A stretch of DNA of 64,000 bases from Nitrosospira briensis C-128 (GCF_000619905.2 NZ_CP012371.1:930001-994000), one strand, 5' to 3'. Counted from the stretch's first letter, positions 33,809-45,399 are shown. Numbers and translations: made by a program. The notes: generated by a model not told the origin, from the sequence alone.

Positions 33809-34735
33809 TCACCCTCGTGGATGATGCAGGGCATGAATGCGCTTCAACCGTTCGCGCGCCACGTGAGTATAGATTTGCGTGGTGGAAATATCTGCATGGC
33901 CCAGCAGCAATTGCACAACGCGTAAATCAGCACCATGATTGAGCAGATGCGTAGCAAAAGCATGTCGCAACGTGTGTGGCGACAACGGCTTGGCGATCCC
34001 TGTCTGGCGCGCATAACGTTTGATCAGATACCAGAAAGCCTGGCGTGTCATGGCCGAGCCACGAGTGGTAATGAACAGTGCGTTACTCGATTTCCCCTTC
34101 AGCAACTCCGGTCTGGTCTCTCTAGTGTAGCGAGCGACCCACTCCAGCGCGTCTTCGCCCAATGGTGTCAACCGCTCTTTTCCGCCCTTGCCGATTACTC
34201 GTACGATACCCATGTTCAGGCTGATTTGCTGGCTTTCCAGGCTGATCAGTTCAGATACGCGGAGTCCGCTTGCGTATAGCACTTCAAGCATGGTGCGATC
34301 ACGCAATCCCAATGGAACCTTGACATCGGGCGCATCAAGCAAGGCTTCCACATCCGCCTCGGTGAGGCTTGCCGGCAAATTACGGGGCAGCTTGGGCGTA
34401 TCAATGTTGAGACTTGGATCAGCCTGAATCTTTCCCTGGCGCAACAGGAAACGGTAGAACCGCTTTAAACTCGACAGTTCGCGGCTGGTAGTGCTCGCCT
34501 TCACCCTGGCGGAAACCTTATAGGCAAGAAACTCCAACAGATCGGGATGAGTCGCCGCTACCAGCAAGCTATCATTCTGTTTTCGCTCGCTCTGTTTAGC
34601 CAGCCATTGACTGAATTGCTGCAGGTCGCTGCGGTAGCTTTCCAGCGTATTACGCGACAAACCATCTTCCAGCCACAAGGCATCCGAGAATTCGTCCAGC
34701 AAGCATGAGTCAGAGTCAAGCTCAGGCCCCTTCAT
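33809..34735 (-). CDS. xerD: Site-specific tyrosine recombinase XerD
   Basis: XerD with XerC resolves chromosome dimers at dif during FtsK-driven segregation. The 308-residue product from ATG 34735 has the SAM-like core-binding domain (DGLSRNTLESYRSDLQQFSQ) and a catalytic domain with all residues: Arg in LYASGLRVSELI, Lys in GKGGKERLTPLG, His-x-x-Arg in LSPHTLRHAFATHLL, His in LGHADISTTQ and Tyr in IYTHV. PRNLPASLTEADVEALL favours XerD over XerC. The open frame extends 16 codons further upstream, but the family begins near the chosen ATG. It overlaps ogt by 14 bp, so the two are cotranscribed. Confidence 0.93.
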   Translation of the reverse strand: MKGPELDSDSCLLDEFSDALWLEDGLSRNTLESYRSDLQQFSQWLAKQSERKQNDSLLVAATHPDLLEFLAYKVSARVKASTTSRELSSLKRFYRFLLRQGKIQADPSLNIDTPKLPRNLPASLTEADVEALLDAPDVKVPLGLRDRTMLEVLYASGLRVSELISLESQQISLNMGIVRVIGKGGKERLTPLGEDALEWVARYTRETRPELLKGKSSNALFITTRGSAMTRQAFWYLIKRYARQTGIAKPLSPHTLRHAFATHLLNHGADLRVVQLLLGHADISTTQIYTHVARERLKRIHALHHPRG

Positions 34736-35225
34736 GGTGCAACAGCCAGCGTTTGATAGTAAGCGGGACGCCGTCGCTCGCATTCATAAACCCGCCCAGC
34801 CCGCCGTTCTTAGCAATAACGCGATGACAGGGAATAATTATCGGAAGGCGGTTGGCTCCGCATGCCTGCCCCACGGCACGCGGGGCTGAATGCAGTTGTG
34901 CAGCAATATCGCCATAACTACGTGTAGTCCCGCTGGAGATGTCCTGGATGGCACGCCATACCCTGCGCTGGTGAACCGTGCCGCCAATGTGCATCGACAG
35001 ATCGAATATAAAGCTCGGATCAGCCAGATACGCCTGCAGCTGCTGGCAGACTTCCTTGGCCAAAGCAGTGCGCGGCGCAAGTAACGGCGTGTCGGTGGGC
35101 AGGTATGCTATATCGGTCAGCCAGTCTTCCTCGATGCGAAGACCGAGTACGGCAAATGGGGCAGCGAGCTTTGCTTGATAGTCATCTGCTGATTTTTCTT
35201 TATGAGCAACCTTAGGCTTCATCAT
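34722..35225 (-). CDS. ogt: Methylated-DNA-protein-cysteine methyltransferase
   Basis: Ogt/AGT transfers alkyl groups from O6-alkylguanine to an active-site cysteine, a one-turnover repair. The 167-residue product has the C-terminal domain with the acceptor motif IIIPCHRVIAKNGGLGGF and the helix-turn-helix segment RAVGQACGANRLP. The N-terminal domain is degenerate, as in Ogt. Two adjacent ATG codons occur at the start (35225 and 35222). It is divergent from pepA and overlaps xerD. Confidence 0.93.
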   Translation of the reverse strand: MMKPKVAHKEKSADDYQAKLAAPFAVLGLRIEEDWLTDIAYLPTDTPLLAPRTALAKEVCQQLQAYLADPSFIFDLSMHIGGTVHQRRVWRAIQDISSGTTRSYGDIAAQLHSAPRAVGQACGANRLPIIIPCHRVIAKNGGLGGFMNASDGVPLTIKRWLLHHEGA

Positions 35226-35304
35226 GACAATGTTGTGGATCGCTTATTCATCGTACTTACCATGCTGCCTGGGACAGAGAATTCAGTCAAAGAGGCTTTT
35301 GAAA

Positions 35305-35340
35305 ACAGTATACTGTCTGCTTTGACTTTATGCGGACAGT
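35305..35340. promoter_or_regulatory. Operator-like ACAGT half-site array
   Basis: A perfect 12-bp palindrome ACAGTATACTGT (35305-35316) shares its right half with a second inverted repeat, ACTGTC (35312-35317) with GACAGT (35335-35340). Three half-sites thus alternate around the pepA -35 box. Geometry suggests a dimeric repressor or activator; the protein is unknown. It is not the LexA spacing (CTGT-N8-ACAG). Confidence 0.5.
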
Positions 35341-35351
35341 CCGGCGATAAT
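35322..35351 (+). promoter_or_regulatory. pepA promoter
   Basis: TTGACT (35322-35327), 18-bp spacer, GATAAT (35346-35351). Transcription would begin near 35358, about 50 nt before the GTG start of pepA, which fits the chosen start and argues against the upstream in-frame ATG at 35202. Half-sites overlap the spacer. Confidence 0.7.
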
Positions 35352-35408
35352 CAACCATTATCCGGCTTGAGTAATCTGTCGACAAGACCCCTGATCGAGG
35401 AGCAAGTG

Positions 35409-36935
35409 GTGAAATTTAATATAAAAAGCGGAAACCCGGAGAAGCAGCGCAGTGCATGTGTGGTGGTGGGCGTATTCGAGCCGCGCAAATTGACCGCAGC
35501 GGCGGAAGCCATGGACAAGATCGCCGATGGCTATATCGGCGGCCTATTGCGCAGCGGCGATATGGAGGGTAAGGCAGGCTCTGCATTGGTGCTGCACAAT
35601 GTGCCCAACACCTTGTGCGATCGAATACTGCTGGTGGGACTCGGCAAGGAACAAGCGCTCAGCGATAAAGCGTACTGCGATGTGGTGCGCGGCGCATTCA
35701 AGGCGCTGCATGGCACAGGCGCTACCGACGCCGCCCTGTTTTTGAATGAGGTGCCGGTCAAAAATCGTGAAACCGCATGGAAAGTTACACAAACCGCCAT
35801 TATCGCGATGGAAAGCAGGTATCGCTTCGATCGGCTCAAGAGCCAGGTTGAAGAAACCAAACCGCCTCTTCGTAAAGTCACGCTTTGCACCATGGACGAG
35901 GGCAGCCGCGTAGAACTTGCCGCCAGCGAGGAAGCCCTGCAGCAGGGCCTTGCCATTGCCGATGGTATGAATCTGGCCAAGGATTTAGGCAATCTTGCGC
36001 CCAACATCTGTACCCCGACCTACCTTGCGGAACAGGCCATCGACGTGGCCAAGGCTTATAAGCTCAAGGTTACCATTCTGGAGCAGAAGGACATGGAGAA
36101 GCTCGGCATGGGCGCATTGCTGGCTGTTGCCCGTGGCAGCCATCAACCCGCCAAGCTGATCGCGCTGGAATACTGGGGACGGACGAAGAAGGAAAAACCG
36201 GTCGTGCTGGTGGGCAAGGGCGTCACTTTTGATACCGGCGGCATTTCCTTGAAGCCCGCAGCGGAAATGGATGAAATGAAGTACGACATGTGCGGCGCGG
36301 CCAGCGTGCTCGGTACCATTACAGCGGTGGCGAAAATGCGGCTTCCCGTCAATGTGATCGGCATCATCCCCACCACCGAAAATATGCCGGGTGGCAATGC
36401 CACCAAGCCCGCCGACGTCGTTACCAGCATGTCCGGGCAAACCGTGGAAATTCTCAATACTGATGCTGAAGGACGTCTGATCCTGTGCGATGCACTGACT
36501 TATGCCGAGCGCTATGAACCCGAGACCGTAATAGATATTGCCACCCTTACCGGTGCTTGTGTCATCGCGCTCGGCCATGTTGCGTCGGGATTGCTCAGCG
36601 CGGATGAAGAACTGGCGGAGGAATTGCTGCACGCTTCCGGGAAAGCGGCGGATCCCGCTTGGCGGCTGCCGTTATGGGACGAGTACCAGGAGCAACTGAA
36701 AAGTAATTTTGCCGATATCGCCAACATTGGTGGCCGCGCCGCCGGAACCATTACCGCAGCCTGCTTCCTGTCGCGTTTCACGAAGAAATATCGATGGGCT
36801 CACCTGGACATAGCGGGTACTGCCTGGAAATCCGGCAAGGAAAAAGGAGCCACAGGCCGACCTGTGCCCCTGCTGACACAATTCCTGATCGGGCGAGCGG
36901 CGAAAAAAGGGCCTGCTGAGCATAAATCGAAATAG
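35409..36935 (+). CDS. pepA: Leucyl aminopeptidase PepA
   Basis: A hexameric, two-zinc cytosolic aminopeptidase (family M17); the E. coli enzyme also binds DNA in Xer recombination. Start: GTG at 35409, six bases after an AGGAG, yields VKFNIKSGNPEKQRSACVVV, matching the family N-terminus and 508 residues (E. coli 503). An open frame reaches back to ATG 35202, but that would overlap ogt, add 69 unrelated residues and lie upstream of the promoter. Active-site motifs: VGKGVTFDTGGISLKP, YDMCGAASVLG and the signature NTDAEGRLILCD. holC follows by 6 bp, so pepA-holC form an operon. Confidence 0.96.
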   Translation: MKFNIKSGNPEKQRSACVVVGVFEPRKLTAAAEAMDKIADGYIGGLLRSGDMEGKAGSALVLHNVPNTLCDRILLVGLGKEQALSDKAYCDVVRGAFKALHGTGATDAALFLNEVPVKNRETAWKVTQTAIIAMESRYRFDRLKSQVEETKPPLRKVTLCTMDEGSRVELAASEEALQQGLAIADGMNLAKDLGNLAPNICTPTYLAEQAIDVAKAYKLKVTILEQKDMEKLGMGALLAVARGSHQPAKLIALEYWGRTKKEKPVVLVGKGVTFDTGGISLKPAAEMDEMKYDMCGAASVLGTITAVAKMRLPVNVIGIIPTTENMPGGNATKPADVVTSMSGQTVEILNTDAEGRLILCDALTYAERYEPETVIDIATLTGACVIALGHVASGLLSADEELAEELLHASGKAADPAWRLPLWDEYQEQLKSNFADIANIGGRAAGTITAACFLSRFTKKYRWAHLDIAGTAWKSGKEKGATGRPVPLLTQFLIGRAAKKGPAEHKSK

Positions 36936-36941
36936 ACTGGC

Positions 36942-37361
36942 ATGACCGAGATCGACTTCTACTCCGGCAGCGAGGATAAACTTCATACCGCTTGCCGTCT
37001 CGTCGCCAAAGCGTTGCAGAAAGGCTTCAAGGTAATGATTTATACGACCGATACAACAATGATCGAGCGGCTGGATAAACTTCTATGGACTTTTTCTTCA
37101 ATCGATTTTATTCCTCACTGCCGTGCTGACGACAAGCTGGCCGATGTCACACCGGTCATACTTGGCTACGCCGCGAATCTTCCACACGATGATGTCCTGC
37201 TCAACCTGGATGTTGAAAATCCTTCGTTCTTCAGCCGCTTCCGGCGTTTGATCGAAATCGCCGGCACCGCGCCGGAAGATACGCAAGCGGCGCGAAAACG
37301 CTATCGCTTCTACCAGGATCGGGGATATGAAATTCGCCATCATAAGCTTGGAGCGGTATAG
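36942..37361 (+). CDS. holC: DNA polymerase III chi subunit
   Basis: Chi links the clamp loader to SSB through its partner psi. The 139-residue product shows the family features: TEIDFYSGSEDKLHTACRLV at the start, a central VILGYAANLPHDDVLLNLDV and the C-terminal RYRFYQDRGYEIRHHKL. Length fits (E. coli 147). It is immediately behind pepA, the arrangement found in most beta- and gammaproteobacteria. Confidence 0.95.
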   Translation: MTEIDFYSGSEDKLHTACRLVAKALQKGFKVMIYTTDTTMIERLDKLLWTFSSIDFIPHCRADDKLADVTPVILGYAANLPHDDVLLNLDVENPSFFSRFRRLIEIAGTAPEDTQAARKRYRFYQDRGYEIRHHKLGAV

Positions 37362-37459
37362 TTAAACTAGGTAGAGTTGCGAATATATCCTGCATCCTTC
37401 CCTCTCGCGGATACTCCTATTTCCCACCATTCCACCTATTCACGAATGCCGGCACTTCC

Positions 37460-37837
37460 ATGACAGACAGCAGCGATGAAACGACGCCAGAAGCTGATTA
37501 CAACGAAATTCTGAGCAAGCTCGAAGCGTTGCTGCGCAAGCACCAGGGCAACCCATCGGCTTCAGCCTCGGTTGAAACGGATGGCAAAGCCGAGGCTTTT
37601 CATAGTGCTGCTCACGGAACTGCATTAGAGCAGAGACCGTTGATAGCGGTAGACGAGATACCAACACTTACTGAAATAGTATATCTGGCACCTGAAACAC
37701 TGTCGCCTCAGCCTGATATTACATCGCTGCTGGAGCAAATTCTGGATGCCGCGCTCGGGGATGCGAAGGTCGACCTGCATGCCGATGCGAGAAAAATATT
37801 GGTTCAGTCGCTGGAATCCCGCTTATTCGGACTTTGA
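37460..37837 (+). CDS. Conserved hypothetical protein between holC and valS
   Basis: A 125-residue acidic protein without a recognised domain. The N-terminal 30 residues form a likely helix (YNEILSKLEALLRKHQGN), the middle is low in complexity, and the C-terminal helix reads LLEQILDAALGDAKVDLHAD then ARKILVQSLESRLFGL. No signal peptide or membrane segment. The place between holC and valS suggests it belongs with that operon; function is unknown. Proteins of this look appear at the same place in other betaproteobacteria, from memory and not verified. Confidence 0.7.
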   Translation: MTDSSDETTPEADYNEILSKLEALLRKHQGNPSASASVETDGKAEAFHSAAHGTALEQRPLIAVDEIPTLTEIVYLAPETLSPQPDITSLLEQILDAALGDAKVDLHADARKILVQSLESRLFGL

Positions 37838-37991
37838 GCGGCTTTCGGCTTCTGGCCCCACCCGCGCATCCGCTTAGCCTCATTCTGGCCGGCCACCGCT
37901 TCAGGATAAACATCACCCGACGATAAGCGTCGCTGTTTGCGTCCGCACCTTCCGTTATAATTCCCGGTTTCCCGCCTCCCCGTCAACATCC

Positions 37992-40817
37992 ATGGAACTC
38001 GAAAAAAGCTTCAATCCCCGTACCATCGAAAACCGCTGGTACTCGCAATGGGAATCCGCCGGCTATTTCAAATCCATGTCCGATGGAACGCCTGCCGGGG
38101 CAGGGGCGATTTCCGCCTACTGTATTATGCTGCCCCCGCCCAACGTAACCGGCACACTGCACATGGGCCACGCTTTCCAGCATACCTTGATGGATGCGCT
38201 TTCACGTTATCACCGCATGTGCGGGGAAAACACGCTATGGCAGCCGGGCACGGATCACGCCGGGATTGCAACGCAAATTGTGGTGGAACGCCAACTGGAC
38301 CAGCAGAATATCAATCGCCGCGACCTGGGGCGGGAAGAATTCATCGAGCGCGTATGGCAATGGAAAACGGAATCCGGCTCCACCATCGGTCGCCAAATGC
38401 GGCGGCTGGGTGCCTCCTGCGACTGGTCGCGCGAACGCTTCACCATGGACACAGGATTATCCCGAGCCGTTACTGAAGCTTTCGTCCGGCTTTATCGCGA
38501 TGGCCTCATCTATCGGGGCAAAAGGCTGGTAAATTGGGATCCGGTGCTGCAGACCGCGGTTTCCGATCTGGAAGTGATATCCGTAGAGGAGGAAGGATCT
38601 CTCTGGCATATTCTCTATCCACTCGAAAAGGACGGGGAAATAGCTCTGGACGACACAGAGCCGGCAAGAATCATTGTCGCCACGACACGTCCCGAAACCA
38701 TGCTGGGCGATATGGCGGTCGCCGTGCATCCGGACGACCTCCGTTATCGCCACCTGATCGGTCGCCACGTGCGCCTTCCATTATGTGAGCGAAGCATTCC
38801 CATCATCGCCGACACGTATGTCGATCCGGAATTTGGTACCGGCTGCTTGAAAATTACCCCCGCACATGATTTCAATGACTACCAGGTCGGGAAGCGGCAC
38901 AAGCTCGTTCCGCTCGGTATCCTCACGCTGGACGGAAAAATCAATGAATTGGCGCCTGCGCAGTATCAGGGCATGGACCGTTCGGATGCTCGCAAAAAAA
39001 TCATTTCCGATCTGGAAGAACAAGGTTTTCTGATCGAGACCAAGCCGCACAAACTGATGGTGCCCCGCGGAGACCGAACCCACGCGGTCATCGAGCCAAT
39101 GCTCACCGACCAATGGTATGTGGCGATGGATAATCTGGCCAAAGCCGGGCTGAAAGTGGTAGCGAGCGGTGAGATCGGTTTTATTCCGGAAAACTGGAGT
39201 CATGTATACAACCAATGGCTTGAAAACATCCAGGACTGGTGTATTTCGCGTCAATTGTGGTGGGGACACCGAATTCCGGCCTGGTATGACGAGGATAACA
39301 ACATCTTTGTCGCGCACAGCCTGGAGGAAGCACGGCGGCTGGCTGGCGAACGCAAGCTCACCCAGGACGAGGATGTGCTCGATACCTGGTTTTCATCGGC
39401 GCTATGGCCATTCTCCACCTTGGGCTGGCCTGCAGAAACACCCGAACTCCAGACTTTTCTGCCGACGTCGGTTCTGATCACGGGTTTCGACATCATTTTT
39501 TTCTGGGTGGCGCGCATGGTGATGATGTCGCTGTATTTCACCGGTAAAGTGCCGTTCCGGGAGGTGTATATAACCGGGCTGATACGCGATGCGGAAGGTC
39601 ATAAGATGAGCAAGTCCAAGGGCAACGTGCTGGACCCGCTGGATCTCATCGACGGCATCGCGCTACCGGACCTGATCTCAAAACGCACCACGGGTCTCAT
39701 GAACCCCGCACAGGCGGAATCCATCGAAAAAATCACGCGCAAGCATTTCCCTGCAGGCATTCCCGCGTTCGGTACCGATGCACTGCGCTTTACGTTTGCC
39801 AGTCTCGCGTCTCATGGCCGTGATATAAAGTTCGATATGCAGCGCTGCGAGGGCTACCGGAATTTTTGTAACAAGCTGTGGAACGCCAGCCGCTACGTTT
39901 TAATGAATTGCGAGGGAAAAGATACGGGTTTAACGGCTGGTTTGACTTCAGCGCTCGATGAAGTGCCGGCATTGGCATATTCCGATGCCGACAGGTGGAT
40001 CATCAGCCGTTTGCAACTGGCGGAAATCGCGGTCACTCAGGCTTATCGCGATTACCGCTTCGACATGGCGGCACGGGAAATCTATGAATTGGTCTGGGAT
40101 GAGTATTGTGACTGGTATCTGGAGTTTGCCAAGGTACAGTTGAATGACGGCAGCGCTGCTGCACAGCGCGCCACCCGCCGCACGCTGGCGCGCGTATTGG
40201 AGACAATATTACGGTTGGCACATCCCATTATTCCCTTTATTACCGAAGAGTTGTGGCAGAACATCGCGCCGCTGACCGGCAAGCAAGGCGCGAGCATCAT
40301 GCTGCAGCCCTATCCGAAAGCCGACCCCGGGAAGATCAGCGAAGATGCAATCGGCCGGATAGCCGCACTCAAGGAAATGATCAACGCCTGCCGGACTTTA
40401 CGCGGCGAAATGAATCTGTCTCCAGCATCGAGGGTTCCCCTGCTGGCTGCAGGAGATGAGCAAACGCTCGCTGAATTTGTTCCTTACCTGATGGCGCTGG
40501 CTAAACTCTCAAGCGTCGAAATCGTGCGCGGCGACTTGCCCCACGCCGATGCGCCGGTTGCAATCGTGGGCGAATTTCGATTGATGCTTAAAATCGAAGT
40601 GGATATAGTGGCCGAGCGCGAACGGCTGGCTCGGGAAATTGGCCGCATCGAAGGGGAAGTCGCCAAGGCGGAGAGCAAACTGGCCAATAACAGCTTCATC
40701 GAGCGTGCCCCCGCCAAGGTGGTAGAGCAGGAAAAAAACAGGCTTGGCAATTTTTGCGCAACGCTGGTGAAGCTGAAAGAGCAGTTGCTGAAGCTGGATA
40801 GCTTGCCGACCCCGTGA
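37992..40817 (+). CDS. valS: Valyl-tRNA synthetase
   Basis: A class-I synthetase that charges tRNA-Val and edits threonine. The 941-residue product has the HIGH-type motif [15 protein letters not shown] (residues about 48-62), the KMSKS loop [15 protein letters not shown] near residue 537, the CP1 editing domain, the anticodon-binding domain and a C-terminal coiled coil ([20 protein letters not shown]). The length fits bacterial ValRS (about 950). It follows the hypothetical gene by 154 bp. Confidence 0.98.
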   Translation: MELEKSFNPRTIENRWYSQWESAGYFKSMSDGTPAGAGAISAYCIMLPPPNVTGTLHMGHAFQHTLMDALSRYHRMCGENTLWQPGTDHAGIATQIVVERQLDQQNINRRDLGREEFIERVWQWKTESGSTIGRQMRRLGASCDWSRERFTMDTGLSRAVTEAFVRLYRDGLIYRGKRLVNWDPVLQTAVSDLEVISVEEEGSLWHILYPLEKDGEIALDDTEPARIIVATTRPETMLGDMAVAVHPDDLRYRHLIGRHVRLPLCERSIPIIADTYVDPEFGTGCLKITPAHDFNDYQVGKRHKLVPLGILTLDGKINELAPAQYQGMDRSDARKKIISDLEEQGFLIETKPHKLMVPRGDRTHAVIEPMLTDQWYVAMDNLAKAGLKVVASGEIGFIPENWSHVYNQWLENIQDWCISRQLWWGHRIPAWYDEDNNIFVAHSLEEARRLAGERKLTQDEDVLDTWFSSALWPFSTLGWPAETPELQTFLPTSVLITGFDIIFFWVARMVMMSLYFTGKVPFREVYITGLIRDAEGHKMSKSKGNVLDPLDLIDGIALPDLISKRTTGLMNPAQAESIEKITRKHFPAGIPAFGTDALRFTFASLASHGRDIKFDMQRCEGYRNFCNKLWNASRYVLMNCEGKDTGLTAGLTSALDEVPALAYSDADRWIISRLQLAEIAVTQAYRDYRFDMAAREIYELVWDEYCDWYLEFAKVQLNDGSAAAQRATRRTLARVLETILRLAHPIIPFITEELWQNIAPLTGKQGASIMLQPYPKADPGKISEDAIGRIAALKEMINACRTLRGEMNLSPASRVPLLAAGDEQTLAEFVPYLMALAKLSSVEIVRGDLPHADAPVAIVGEFRLMLKIEVDIVAERERLAREIGRIEGEVAKAESKLANNSFIERAPAKVVEQEKNRLGNFCATLVKLKEQLLKLDSLPTP

Positions 40818-40986
40818 ATGGATTTCAGATTTTGCCGGCGGCACGCCCGATGAAGCAGGAAGAATATATTGAAGCTTCTCGATTCATAAAATTGAAGCAA
40901 AAAGTTCGAGCCTCATGCTCGGCTGCGCTATACTTACCGGAAATAATGAAGAAATACCTCTAGCTCCGCCTTATAAGGTGGAGATC

Positions 40987-41663
<677 letters not shown>

Positions 41664-42010
41664 ACCTCGATCAAGACTCTTGGCGGACTTGAGCTTTATG
41701 ATATCACCGCCGTTTAATCCGTGAACAACAACACAGCAGCAGCCTTAACAAGCTGCAGCCTGATGCATCGTTGCGCGGCCAGGACGGTAGCACCAGCAGC
41801 CTGTTGGACTTGAAGAATCGTAGCGAAAAAAAGTGACTAGGTGGGGGCGGATTTTGAAGATCAATATTCTATTGGTCGAAAAATCAGCGAAATATGAACC
41901 GCCAAGCGCTTTTGCAGCCGATTTCCTTCAAGTCAGACAGGCTGCCAAGGCAGCAAACGCATCGGCGCAATGCGCAGCAGAAAAAATTTTAGAATAATCA
42001 GGGGAAAATC
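41664..42010. other. 347-bp spacer between adk and pfp
   Basis: No gene can be supported. A GGCGG...CCGCC inverted repeat with a 19-base loop and GTTTAAT after it, starting about 17 bases after the adk stop, is a poor terminator candidate. Towards pfp a frame of about 33 codons ends in an Ala/Gln-rich AADFLQVRQAAKAANASAQ stretch, weakly phasin-like; this could be a remnant or chance. AGGGGA just before 42011 is the pfp ribosome-binding site. Confidence 0.4.
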
Positions 42011-43270
42011 ATGGTTGCAAAAAATGCTTTTTATGCTCAATCCGGCGGTGTCACCGCTGTCATCAACGCCTCGGCCGCTGGCCTTATCGAAGCCGCCCGC
42101 CAGCAACAAGAGAAGATAGGCACGGTTTATGCGGGCCGTAACGGCATCATCGGTGCCCTGACTGAAGATCTGATCGATACCAGCAAGGATTCCGCTTCGG
42201 CAATCAGCGCCCTGCGCCACACCCCCTCGGGAGCATTCGGCTCTTGCCGTTACAAATTGAAGAGCCTCGAACAAAACCGGCGTGAGTATGAACGATTGAT
42301 CGAGGTGTTCAAGGCACATGACATTGGCTACTTTTTTTATAATGGCGGCGGTGATTCCGCCGACACCTGCCTCAAGGTCTCGCAACTCGCCGATACCCTG
42401 GGCTATCCCATCCAGGCTATTCATGTACCGAAAACGGTGGATAACGACCTTCCCATTACAGACTGCTGCCCCGGCTACGGCTCGGTGGCAAAATATATCG
42501 CCGTATCCACGCTCGAGGCCAGCTTTGATGTCGCCAGCATGTCAAAGACATCGACGAAGGTATTCGTGCTGGAAGTGATGGGACGCCATGCCGGATGGAT
42601 CGCGGCGGCGGGCGGCCTGGCATCCAGTGTCGACCGTGAAATCCCGGTTGTCATTCTCTTTCCCGAGATTCCCTTCGATAAAGCAAAATTTATCGCCAAG
42701 GTGGATAGCAATGTCAAAAAATTCGGCTACTGCTCGGTAGTGGTATCCGAGGGCGTAAAAGGGGAAGACGGCAAATTCCTTTCCGACCAGGGCATACGTG
42801 ACGCTTTCGGTCACGCTCAACTGGGCGGCGTTGCCCCTGTTGTGGCAAATATTGTCAGAGAGGAGCTCGGCCTTAAATACCATTGGGCAGTAGCGGATTA
42901 TCTGCAACGTGCCGCACGTCATATCGCCTCGAAAACCGATGTAGAGCAGGCTTACGCGATGGGCAAGGCAGCGGTGGAATTCGCCGTCAATGGACATAAC
43001 GCCGTAATGCCTACCATAGAGCGTGTTTCCAACCAGCCCTATGAGTGGAAGGTGGGCATGGCGCAACTCTCCGAAGTTGCCAACGTCGAGAAAATGATGC
43101 CCGAGGATTTCATCAGCGAGGATGGCTTCGGCATCACCGACAAATGCAGAGAATATCTGGTGCCCCTTATCCAGGGAGAGGATTACCCCCCTTATAAGGA
43201 TGGCCTACCGGACTACGTACGACTGAAGAATGTAGCAGTTGCAAAAAAACTGGGTGACTTTACGATCTAA
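42011..43270 (+). CDS. pfp: Pyrophosphate-dependent 6-phosphofructokinase
   Basis: Catalyses reversible phosphorylation of fructose 6-phosphate with PPi instead of ATP. The 419-residue product is longer than bacterial ATP-PFK (about 320). The phosphoryl-donor motif reads YNGGGDSADT (near residue 110), with Asp in the position that blocks ATP, and PKTVDNDLPITDCCPGYGSV (near 140) has the Lys of PPi enzymes. MGRHAGWIAAAGG near 190 binds fructose 6-phosphate. It lies between adk and the proton pyrophosphatase hppA (72 bp), a pairing known from methanotrophs such as Methylococcus, so PPi economy is the shared theme. Confidence 0.95.
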   Translation: MVAKNAFYAQSGGVTAVINASAAGLIEAARQQQEKIGTVYAGRNGIIGALTEDLIDTSKDSASAISALRHTPSGAFGSCRYKLKSLEQNRREYERLIEVFKAHDIGYFFYNGGGDSADTCLKVSQLADTLGYPIQAIHVPKTVDNDLPITDCCPGYGSVAKYIAVSTLEASFDVASMSKTSTKVFVLEVMGRHAGWIAAAGGLASSVDREIPVVILFPEIPFDKAKFIAKVDSNVKKFGYCSVVVSEGVKGEDGKFLSDQGIRDAFGHAQLGGVAPVVANIVREELGLKYHWAVADYLQRAARHIASKTDVEQAYAMGKAAVEFAVNGHNAVMPTIERVSNQPYEWKVGMAQLSEVANVEKMMPEDFISEDGFGITDKCREYLVPLIQGEDYPPYKDGLPDYVRLKNVAVAKKLGDFTI

Positions 43271-43342
43271 ATCCTTCAAGTTTAACGGGGGATTGAGAAC
43301 GCTGAGTGTTTTCAAGCAGTCCGACTTTAACTGGAGATTTAA

Positions 43343-45379
43343 ATGGCTACTGGTTTAATCATCGCGATTGCTTGTGCGATGGCTGCGCTACTATACGGAG
43401 TGGTTTCGATAAAGTGGATTGTCGCGTTGCCGACAGGTAACGAACGCATGCGGGAGATTGCCACTGCCATTCAAGAGGGCGCTTCCGCATACCTGAATCG
43501 GCAATACACGACCATAAGTATCGTTGGGGTGATTCTACTGGTAGCCATTTTTCTGGCATTGGGCTGGAAAACCGCAGTCGGGTTTTTCATCGGTGCTTTT
43601 TTGTCGGGTCTGACAGGCTATATCGGCATGAACGTTTCGGTGCGAGCCAATGTCCGTACCGCAGAAGCTGCAAGGGAGGGACTCAATGCGGCGCTGAACG
43701 TGGCGTTCAGAGGCGGCGCGATAACCGGCATGCTCGTGGTGGGTCTGGGCTTGATGGGCGTGGCCGGCTACTATGCCTTCCTTACCGCCGGCTTGGGCAC
43801 CAATGCATCGGATGCGACTCACGCTTTGGTAGGTCTGGCTTTCGGTAGCTCGCTGATCTCCATCTTCGCCCGTCTCGGCGGCGGTATTTTCACTAAAGGC
43901 GCCGACGTAGGCGCCGATCTGGTGGGCAAGGTCGAAGCCGGCATTCCCGAGGACGATCCACGCAACCCGGCAGTCATTGCCGACAACGTGGGCGACAATG
44001 TCGGCGACTGCGCGGGGATGGCAGCCGATCTGTTCGAGACATACGCCGTGACCATTATCGCCACCATGCTGTTGGGTGGGTTGGTGATCACGGATGCCGG
44101 TCCCAATGCGGTTCTCTACCCGCTGGTACTGGGCGGATTTTCCATTATCGCTTCCATCATCGGTTGTTACTTCGTCAAGGCACGCGAGGGCGGAAAGATC
44201 ATGAACGCGCTTTATCGCGGCCTCTCGGTTGCCGGTGTGCTGGCGGCGGTCGCCTTTTATCCCATCACGACGACGATGCTGGGCGACGGAGTGATGATTG
44301 ACGGCAAGCTGGTTTCATCAATGAATCTATATCTTGCCGGGCTTGTAGGTCTGGTGCTGACTGCCGCCATGGTGTGGATCACCGAGTACTACACCTCTAC
44401 CGAATATGGGCCGGTACAGCATATCGCGGAAGCCTCCAGCACCGGCCACGGAACCAACGTAATCGCCGGGCTGGGTGTGTCCATGAAATCGACCGCCGCT
44501 CCGGTACTTGCCGTCTGCGTCTCCATCTGGTGCGCCCAGGAGCTGGCGGGGCTTTATGGCATCGCCATCGCCGCCACCTCCATGCTGTCGATGGCGGGCA
44601 TCATCGTGGCGCTCGACGCATACGGGCCGATTACCGACAATGCCGGCGGAATTGCGGAAATGGCTGGTTTGCCATCGGAGATACGCGACATCACCGACCC
44701 GCTGGATGCGGTAGGAAACACTACCAAGGCGGTAACGAAAGGCTACGCCATCGGCTCTGCCGGTTTGGCCGCGCTGGTATTGTTCGCCGATTACACTCAC
44801 GCACTTTCCACCGGCGGCAAGCTCGTGAGTTTTGATTTATCCGATCACATGGTAATCATCGGCTTGTTCCTTGGCGGCATGGTGCCATACCTGTTCGGCG
44901 CCATGGCGATGGAGGCTGTTGGACGGGCTGCCGGTTCGGTGGTGGTGGAAGTGCGCCGCCAGTTCAGGGAAATTCCCGGGATCATGGAAGGTACCGCGAA
45001 GCCGGACTATTCCAGAGCAGTAGACATGGTAACGAAGGCTGCCATCAAGGAAATGATTATCCCCTCGTTGCTGCCCGTGGCGGTGCCCCTGCTCGTCGGC
45101 CTCCTGCTTGGTCCCGTCGCCTTGGGTGGTGTGCTGATTGGCGCCATTATCACGGGTATTTTTGTAGCGATTTCCATGACTGCCGGTGGCGGAGCCTGGG
45201 ATAACGCCAAAAAATACATTGAGGACGGCCACTTTGGCGGCAAGGGTTCGGAAGCGCATAAAGCGGCCGTGACCGGCGATACTGTAGGCGACCCTTACAA
45301 AGACACCGCAGGGCCCGCGATCAACCCGCTCATCAAGATCATGAACATTGTTGCCTTATTGATTGTCCCGCTGTTATGA
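43343..45379 (+). CDS. hppA: Membrane-bound proton-translocating pyrophosphatase (K+-independent type)
   Basis: A V-type H+-PPase that couples PPi hydrolysis to proton pumping, or makes PPi in reverse. The 678-residue product is strongly hydrophobic, with about 16 membrane segments. Catalytic motifs are [20 protein letters not shown] near residue 190, [20 protein letters not shown] near 213 and the C-terminal [20 protein letters not shown]. The segment [10 protein letters not shown] has Lys near residue 461, the position that makes the enzyme potassium-independent; K+-dependent enzymes carry Ala there. A good terminator follows. It probably shares a transcript with pfp. Confidence 0.97.
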   Translation: MATGLIIAIACAMAALLYGVVSIKWIVALPTGNERMREIATAIQEGASAYLNRQYTTISIVGVILLVAIFLALGWKTAVGFFIGAFLSGLTGYIGMNVSVRANVRTAEAAREGLNAALNVAFRGGAITGMLVVGLGLMGVAGYYAFLTAGLGTNASDATHALVGLAFGSSLISIFARLGGGIFTKGADVGADLVGKVEAGIPEDDPRNPAVIADNVGDNVGDCAGMAADLFETYAVTIIATMLLGGLVITDAGPNAVLYPLVLGGFSIIASIIGCYFVKAREGGKIMNALYRGLSVAGVLAAVAFYPITTTMLGDGVMIDGKLVSSMNLYLAGLVGLVLTAAMVWITEYYTSTEYGPVQHIAEASSTGHGTNVIAGLGVSMKSTAAPVLAVCVSIWCAQELAGLYGIAIAATSMLSMAGIIVALDAYGPITDNAGGIAEMAGLPSEIRDITDPLDAVGNTTKAVTKGYAIGSAGLAALVLFADYTHALSTGGKLVSFDLSDHMVIIGLFLGGMVPYLFGAMAMEAVGRAAGSVVVEVRRQFREIPGIMEGTAKPDYSRAVDMVTKAAIKEMIIPSLLPVAVPLLVGLLLGPVALGGVLIGAIITGIFVAISMTAGGGAWDNAKKYIEDGHFGGKGSEAHKAAVTGDTVGDPYKDTAGPAINPLIKIMNIVALLIVPLL

Positions 45380-45399
45380 GCCTTTTATTCGCAGACAAG

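Noticed and set aside
35305-35316. LexA box upstream of ogt
   Set aside because: The palindrome reads ACAG-TATA-CTGT, not the CTGT-N8-ACAG of LexA sites; orientation and spacing are wrong.
35202-35408. Upstream ATG extension of pepA
   Set aside because: It would overlap ogt, lie upstream of the apparent promoter and add 69 residues foreign to the family; the GTG at 35409 has a good AGGAG.
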